Shown: in pieces, positions 59,737 to 64,000 of the stretch
Layout of the letters: each line of letters opens with the position of its first letter
Position numbering within the stretch: position 1 is the stretch's first letter
Assembly (NCBI GenBank): GCA_021162745.1
Contig: JAGGYC010000032.1
Location: 1-64,000 of the forward strand
Origin: Desulfuromonas sp.
Lineage (GTDB): Bacteria; Desulfobacterota; Desulfuromonadia; Desulfuromonadales; Desulfuromonadaceae
Reading direction: 5' to 3'
Length of the DNA: 64,000 nucleotides
Notes under the pieces: model-generated
What the model saw: the letters and a program-made list of their open reading frames with translations, nothing else
Databases searched by the model: none
Told to the model about the DNA's origin: nothing
Position numbers and translations under genes: made by a program

Positions 59737-59811
59737 TGGGGCGTCGCCAAGCGGTAAGGCACTGGATTTTGATTCCAGCATTCCCAGGTTCGATCCCTGG
59801 CGCCCCAGCCA
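59737..59811 (+). tRNA. tRNA-Gln (TTG)
   Basis: A 75-base cloverleaf beginning TGGGGCG and ending CGCCCCAGCCA, with an encoded CCA. The anticodon stem CTGGA/TCCAG encloses loop TTTTGAT, so the anticodon is TTG. The D-arm CGCCAAGCGGTAAGGC and the weak U1-A72 pair match bacterial tRNA-Gln closely. Confidence 0.97.
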
Positions 59812-59817
59812 CTTTTT

Positions 59818-59877
59818 AAACCTCTTACGATGGTAGCCTGGTTGATACAGTAGCCATGCGTTGAGAGGTTTTTTTTG
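59818..59877 (+). terminator. Intrinsic terminator of tRNA-Gln
   Basis: AAACCTCT (59818-59825) pairs with AGAGGTTT (59864-59871) and eight T residues follow. The inner part can form a shorter imperfect stem (ATGG with CCAT). It starts seven bases after the tRNA end. Confidence 0.75.
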
Positions 59878-59933
59878 TTTGTGTTGCCTGTTTTGCAGGT
59901 GATGTACCGTTAGCCGCAGCATCGGGATATGAC

Positions 59934-60872
59934 GTGAATAAATTTAAGATTTTTGCAGGGAACTCCAATCCTTTATTGGCTCGGGATATTTGCGGGCACC
60001 TTTCTGTACCCCTCGGAAGTGCCAACGTTAAGAAGTTTTCCGATGGTGAAATTATGGTCGAAATCGGAGAAAATGTCCGCGGCCGTGATGTCTACATTAT
60101 TCAGTCAACAAGTTCTCCTTCCAATCACAACATCATGGAACTGCTGATTATGACCGATGCGCTCAAGCGAGCTTCTGCGGCGAGCATAACGGCGGTAATC
60201 CCCTATTTTGGCTATGCGCGTCAAGATCGTAAGGTCGCACCACGGACGCCGATCACGGGTAAGTTGGTGGCGGATCTGATTACGACAGCGGGCGTGGATC
60301 GTATCCTGACCATGGATCTACATGCCGGCCAGATACAAGGTTTCTTTGATATCCCTGTCGATCATCTCTTTGCGGCTCCTGTGTTGCTTGAAGATGTTCA
60401 GGCTCGGTTCTCTGAGCGTGTTGTAGTTGTGTCGCCGGATGCCGGCGGAACCGAGCGTGCGCGTGCCTTTGCAAAGCGTCTTGATGCCGGCTTGGCGATT
60501 ATCGATAAGCGTCGCAGTGGCCCGAATGTGTCGGAAGTGATGCATATCATTGGCGATGTCAAGGATCAGGTTTGTATCATTGTCGATGATATGATCGATA
60601 CGGCTGGGACGCTTTGTCATGCTGCCGCTGCGCTGCGTGACGAAGGTGCTCGCCAAGTGTTTGCCTATGCAACACACGCCGTCCTGTCAGGGCCTGCTTT
60701 GGAGCGGATCGGTGACAGTTGTCTTGAAGAAGTTGTTGTTTCAGATACAATTCCATGTACAGATAAGCTGGAGCAGTGCTCGAATCTGCGTCAGCTTCCT
60801 GTGTCGAAGCTGTTGGCTGAAGCAATTCGCCGTATTCATGCGGACGAGTCTGTCAGTTCATTGTTCGTCTGA
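59934..60872 (+). CDS. prs: Ribose-phosphate pyrophosphokinase
   Basis: A 312-residue enzyme that makes PRPP from ribose-5-phosphate and ATP, the precursor of nucleotides, histidine and tryptophan (see trpD here). [14 protein letters not shown], the flexible loop [17 protein letters not shown] near residue 98, [19 protein letters not shown] near residue 125 and the PRPP loop [10 protein letters not shown] near residue 217 are all present. The start is GTG. rplY follows, a common pairing. Confidence 0.96.
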   Translation: MNKFKIFAGNSNPLLARDICGHLSVPLGSANVKKFSDGEIMVEIGENVRGRDVYIIQSTSSPSNHNIMELLIMTDALKRASAASITAVIPYFGYARQDRKVAPRTPITGKLVADLITTAGVDRILTMDLHAGQIQGFFDIPVDHLFAAPVLLEDVQARFSERVVVVSPDAGGTERARAFAKRLDAGLAIIDKRRSGPNVSEVMHIIGDVKDQVCIIVDDMIDTAGTLCHAAAALRDEGARQVFAYATHAVLSGPALERIGDSCLEEVVVSDTIPCTDKLEQCSNLRQLPVSKLLAEAIRRIHADESVSSLFV

Positions 60873-60930
60873 TTAAGTAAAGTGTGTCAGCCTATCGGTT
60901 TGGCCGCTGTTTATATGGAGGAAGTAAATC

Positions 60931-61551
60931 ATGGCACAAGCAGAATTGAATGTTGCCCTGCGTGAACGTGTTGGAAAAGGTGGCGCTCGTAGCGCTCGCC
61001 GTTCCGGCTTGGTCCCAGGCGTAGTTTATGGCCCGGGTATTGAACCCTGTACCGTTACTGTAGCCCCCAAAGCTCTCGATGCTGCTATCGGTGGTGAAGC
61101 GGGTTGGAATACGCTGTTGACTCTGAGGGGCGAAGGTCCTTTTGATGGTGTGGCCGCTATTGTTAAGGATGTTCAGGTTGATTCAATTCGTCGTAATGCA
61201 ACACACGTCGATTTTCAAGCCATTGACATGAATAAAGCCGCATCGTTTATGGTTCCTGTGAATCCTGTTGGTAAAGCTGCTGGTGAAAAAGCCGGTGGAA
61301 ACCTGCAGGTTATTCGTAAAGAGCTGGAAGTGATCTGCCTGCCCAGCGCAGTTCCTGCAAGCATTGATATCAATGTTGAAGCCCTTGAGGTCGGTGATGT
61401 TGTTCATATCGACAGCGTTGTGGTTCCCGAAGGAACCGAGCTGCCTCACGATGTTAACTTCACCGTGATCACAGTTGTCGGCCATAAAGCTGATGACCTT
61501 GATGAAGATGTTGAGGCTGATGCTGAGGCTGAGGCTGAGGAAGCAGAGTAA
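60931..61551 (+). CDS. rplY: 50S ribosomal protein L25/general stress protein Ctc
   Basis: A 206-residue long-form L25 that binds 5S rRNA. The N-terminal L25 domain (about 1-95) holds GKGGARSARRSGLVPGVVYG and VDSIRRNATHVDFQ; the C-terminal TL5 domain (about 100-190) follows. The tail is almost only Glu, Asp and Ala, encoded by a GCTGAG-rich repeat at 61511-61545. GGAGGAAG precedes the ATG. pth follows two bases later. Confidence 0.94.
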   Translation: MAQAELNVALRERVGKGGARSARRSGLVPGVVYGPGIEPCTVTVAPKALDAAIGGEAGWNTLLTLRGEGPFDGVAAIVKDVQVDSIRRNATHVDFQAIDMNKAASFMVPVNPVGKAAGEKAGGNLQVIRKELEVICLPSAVPASIDINVEALEVGDVVHIDSVVVPEGTELPHDVNFTVITVVGHKADDLDEDVEADAEAEAEEAE

Positions 61552-61553
61552 CA

Positions 61554-62132
61554 TTGATTCTGATCGCAGGGCTGGGTAATCCAGGTGACCGTTATGCTCA
61601 AACTCGTCACAATGTCGGGTTTATGGTTGTTGATCACCTCGCAGCTCGCCATCGTATCGCGCTAAAGAAAAAAGGTTATCAGGCACTCTATGGTGTTGGT
61701 CGTTACTGTGGCCAGGAAGTTCTGCTGCTCCAGCCGCAGACATTTATGAACCTAAGTGGTGCCAGTGTTGCCTCGGCATTTAAATCCCTCGATGTTCCAT
61801 CGGGGGATTTAGTCGTGGTGCATGATGAGATTGATCTGCCATTTGGCGTCGTCCGTGTCAAAGTCGGCGGTGGTCACGGCGGCCATAACGGCTTGCGCAA
61901 TATCGACCAAGCTATCGGCTGCCGAGATTATGTTCGAGTGCGTGTCGGTGTCGATCGTCCACCTGCAGGTGGTGACGTCGCGGCTTACGTGTTGCGGTCA
62001 TTTTCATCGGCTGAAAAAAAAGAATTGGATACGGTGCTCATGTACGCCGCCGAAGTCGTTGAAGCTGTAATTGACCATGGCGTTCAACAGGCGATGTGTA
62101 ATTTCAATGGGCGCAATGTTTTAAACCCATAA
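61554..62132 (+). CDS. pth: Peptidyl-tRNA hydrolase
   Basis: A 192-residue esterase that frees tRNA from stalled peptidyl-t[25 protein letters not shown] at the N-terminus (given in part) carries the catalytic His, [13 protein letters not shown] near residue 62 and [20 protein letters not shown] near residue 87 the Asp and substrate loop. It starts at TTG two bases after rplY, as the rplY-pth pair often does. Confidence 0.95.
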   Translation: MILIAGLGNPGDRYAQTRHNVGFMVVDHLAARHRIALKKKGYQALYGVGRYCGQEVLLLQPQTFMNLSGASVASAFKSLDVPSGDLVVVHDEIDLPFGVVRVKVGGGHGGHNGLRNIDQAIGCRDYVRVRVGVDRPPAGGDVAAYVLRSFSSAEKKELDTVLMYAAEVVEAVIDHGVQQAMCNFNGRNVLNP

Positions 62133-62160
62133 AAGAAACTTACGTAAAGGGAGATTGGCA

Positions 62161-64000
62161 ATGGCATATTTTGCCGTAATTCTAGGGATAGTCGGCTTCG
62201 GTGCGGCTGTCATGCTGTACAACAAAGTTAAGCAACAGCCTGTAGGTAACGAAGTCATGGCAGAGATTGCGGATGCTATCCACGATGGCGCGATGACTTT
62301 TTTGCGTCGTGAGTATCGTGTTCTCGCCATCTTTGTTGCTGGTGTGTTCGTGTTGATCCTGGTGGGGATGGGTATTCAAACTGCTCTGGCCTTTTTGGGT
62401 GGTGCTATTTGTTCCATGACTTGTGGTTTCATCGGTATGAAAGCAGCGACCCGTGCTAATGTGCGGACCACTGAAGCTGCACGCCTCAATGGTCAGGGTA
62501 GCGCTCTGGAAGTCGCCTATAACGGTGGTGCCGTAATGGGTCTGGCTGTTGCCTCTCTTGGCCTGGTCGGTGTCGGTATTGCCTACATCGCCTTTGGTGG
62601 CGACCCTGAGACCGCTCGTTACATCAACGGTTTTGCCATGGGTGCTTCCTCTATCGCGCTGTTCGCTCGTGTTGGTGGTGGTATCTACACCAAGGCTGCT
62701 GACGTTGGTGCTGACCTGGTCGGTAAGGTTGAAGCGGGTATTCCTGAAGATGATCCACGTAATCCGGGTGTTATCGCGGATAACGTCGGTGACTGTGTTG
62801 GCGATACCGCCGGCATGGGTGCTGATATCTTTGAATCCTATGTGGGTTCGATCATTGCGACCATCGCCATTGCTGCTGCTGCGAGTCCTGAGCTGTTGGC
62901 TCAGCTTGGTTCCGGTGAGGGTGTGCAGTCCGCAGCCATGGCACTGCCTTTGATTCTTGCCACCTTCGGCCTGTTGTTCTCTGCTGCCGGCATCTACTCC
63001 ATGAAGCGTTTTCAGGATAAGGATCCTGCTGAAGCATTGCGTCTGACCACTTTTGTTGCTGCGGGTGGCTTCCTGGCCGCTTCCATGTTCATCGTTCTGA
63101 TCATGGGTCTCAAGTTCGGTATCTTCCTGGCACTGGTTGGTGGTTCCCTGGCGGGTATCGCTATCGGTCTGATCACCGAGTATTACACCTCTGAAGCTCC
63201 GGTACGCCGTATCGCGGAAGCCAGTAAGACCGGCCCGGCCACCAACATTATCGCTGGTTTGGCAGTTGGTCTGGAAAGTACTGCGGCTCCAGTTCTGATT
63301 ATCTGTGTTGGCATCTTGACCGCCAACTACTTTGCCGGTCTGTACGGCATCGGTATTGCGGCAGTTGGTATGCTGGCAACCGTTGGTGTCACCATGACCG
63401 TTGATGCTTATGGTCCTATCGCTGACAATGCCGGCGGTATCTCCGAGATGGCGGGGCTTGGTCCTGACGTTCGTGAGATCACTGATGGTCTTGATGCCAT
63501 CGGTAACACCACGGCTGCTGTTGGTAAAGGTTTTGCCATCGGTTCTGCTGCCCTGACTGCTCTGGCACTGTTCTCCGCTTACGCGACAACAGTTGGCTTG
63601 GAAGCGATCAACCTCATCGAGCCTCGCGTCGTTGTCGGTCTGTTTATCGGTGGTGCACTGCCGTTCTTCATCGGCGCGCTGACCATGACCAGTGTTGGTA
63701 AAGCTGCCGGTCAGATGGTTGAAGAGATTCGCCGTCAGTTCCGTGAGATCCCCGGTCTGCTTGAAGGTAAAGAAGGTGTTAAGCCTGAGCCTCAGAAGTG
63801 TATCGATATCGCTGCCCAATCCGCTCTTAAAGAGATGGTTCTTCCCGGTGTAGTTGCTGTTGTTGCTCCTGTTCTGGTGGGCTTTGTCCTCGGTAAGGAA
63901 TCTCTCGGTGGTATGCTCGCTGGTGCAACCCTGGCTGGTGTATTGCTGGCGCTGATGATGTCCAACGGTGGCGGTGCTTGGGATAATGCCAAGAAGTTCA
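62161..64000 (+). CDS. hppA: Membrane-bound ion-pumping pyrophosphatase, K+-dependent type (3' truncated by window)
   Basis: The first 613 codons of a gene that runs off the window; the family is usually about 670-700 residues. It pumps ions across the inner membrane by hydrolysing pyrophosphate. The substrate site is [16 protein letters not shown] near residue 178 with [19 protein letters not shown] near residue 205; the second acidic site is [19 protein letters not shown] near residue 415. [10 protein letters not shown] near residue 450 has Ala-Ala where K+-independent pumps have Lys, which marks the potassium-dependent class. Whether it moves protons or sodium is not decided here. GGGAGA precedes the ATG. 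Confidence 0.95.
   Translation, partial: MAYFAVILGIVGFGAAVMLYNKVKQQPVGNEVMAEIADAIHDGAMTFLRREYRVLAIFVAGVFVLILVGMGIQTALAFLGGAICSMTCGFIGMKAATRANVRTTEAARLNGQGSALEVAYNGGAVMGLAVASLGLVGVGIAYIAFGGDPETARYINGFAMGASSIALFARVGGGIYTKAADVGADLVGKVEAGIPEDDPRNPGVIADNVGDCVGDTAGMGADIFESYVGSIIATIAIAAAASPELLAQLGSGEGVQSAAMALPLILATFGLLFSAAGIYSMKRFQDKDPAEALRLTTFVAAGGFLAASMFIVLIMGLKFGIFLALVGGSLAGIAIGLITEYYTSEAPVRRIAEASKTGPATNIIAGLAVGLESTAAPVLIICVGILTANYFAGLYGIGIAAVGMLATVGVTMTVDAYGPIADNAGGISEMAGLGPDVREITDGLDAIGNTTAAVGKGFAIGSAALTALALFSAYATTVGLEAINLIEPRVVVGLFIGGALPFFIGALTMTSVGKAAGQMVEEIRRQFREIPGLLEGKEGVKPEPQKCIDIAAQSALKEMVLPGVVAVVAPVLVGFVLGKESLGGMLAGATLAGVLLALMMSNGGGAWDNAKKF

Noticed and set aside
62182..63819. A 545-codon open frame on the minus strand
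   Set aside because: It lies opposite the clear pyrophosphatase gene; its Thr/Asn/Gln/Asp-rich composition is what the reverse complement of a Gly/Ala/Val-rich membrane protein gives. No motif or start signal supports it.

Overview
The window looks like a chromosome segment of a mesophilic, Gram-negative anaerobe of the Desulfuromonas/Pelobacter/Geobacter group (Desulfuromonadales). The basis is protein flavour and gene order, not a database search. The clues are a complete S10-spc-alpha ribosomal cluster with zinc-type S14, a citramalate-type synthase next to aspartokinase, LptD (hence an outer membrane), an EAL/HDOD protein, a NptA-type Na/Pi transporter and a membrane pyrophosphatase of the potassium-dependent type. 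Base composition is balanced and coding density is very high. TTG and GTG starts are common. Nearly everything is housekeeping; the only non-coding stretch above 300 bases lies at 52894-53366.

Layout. (1) 1-14950, plus strand: the end of tuf, then rpsJ-rplCDWB-rpsS-rplV-rpsC-rplP-rpmC-rpsQ-rplNXE-rpsN-rpsH-rplFR-rpsE-rpmD-rplO-secY-adk-map-rpmJ-rpsMKD-rpoA-rplQ, closed by a strong terminator at 15007-15039. (2) 15066-27966: trpEGDCFB, then a RhlB-like RNA helicase and a family-5 uracil-DNA glycosylase, then trpA, accD, folC and lptD. (3) 28029-34389: a THUMP RNA methyltransferase (minus), a DUF815-like ATPase and a J-domain protein (plus), and a minus-strand clpS-clpA-aat cluster that holds most of an N-degron pathway. 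(4) 34615-37824: ftsB-like gene, argS, a SPOR protein, and the tRNA pair fMet and Met(CAT). (5) 37953-49094: tilS, ftsH, folP, cdaA, cdaR, glmM, pdxJ, acpS, nnr, a CBS protein and tsaE, a compact cell-envelope/cofactor operon. (6) 49249-52893: lysC, cimA, a ComEA-like protein and a tiny zinc-ribbon protein. (7) 52951-53366: what appears to be the degraded 5' part of a group II intron, sitting just after an intrinsic terminator. (8) 53367-64000: a Lon-family protease, a convergent Na/Pi cotransporter, an EAL-HDOD protein, ispE, tRNA-Gln, prs, rplY, pth and the first 613 codons of the membrane pyrophosphatase.

How it works together. The first 15 kb makes ribosomes, the Sec channel, adenylate kinase, methionine aminopeptidase and the RNA polymerase alpha subunit. 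The second block makes tryptophan and feeds fatty-acid, folate and outer-membrane assembly. The clpS-clpA-aat cluster tags, recognises and unfolds N-degron substrates. The ftsH-glmM block couples membrane proteolysis, folate, cyclic di-AMP signalling and UDP-GlcNAc supply. The prs-rplY-pth-hppA block links PRPP, translation and pyrophosphate energy.

I found no obvious new defence or mobile system, no CRISPR array and no rRNA. The points most worth a second look are the intron remnant, the split of trpB from trpA, the terminator directly ahead of trpE, the J-domain protein with an MshEN-like tail, and the Lon homologue with a weakened Walker A motif.
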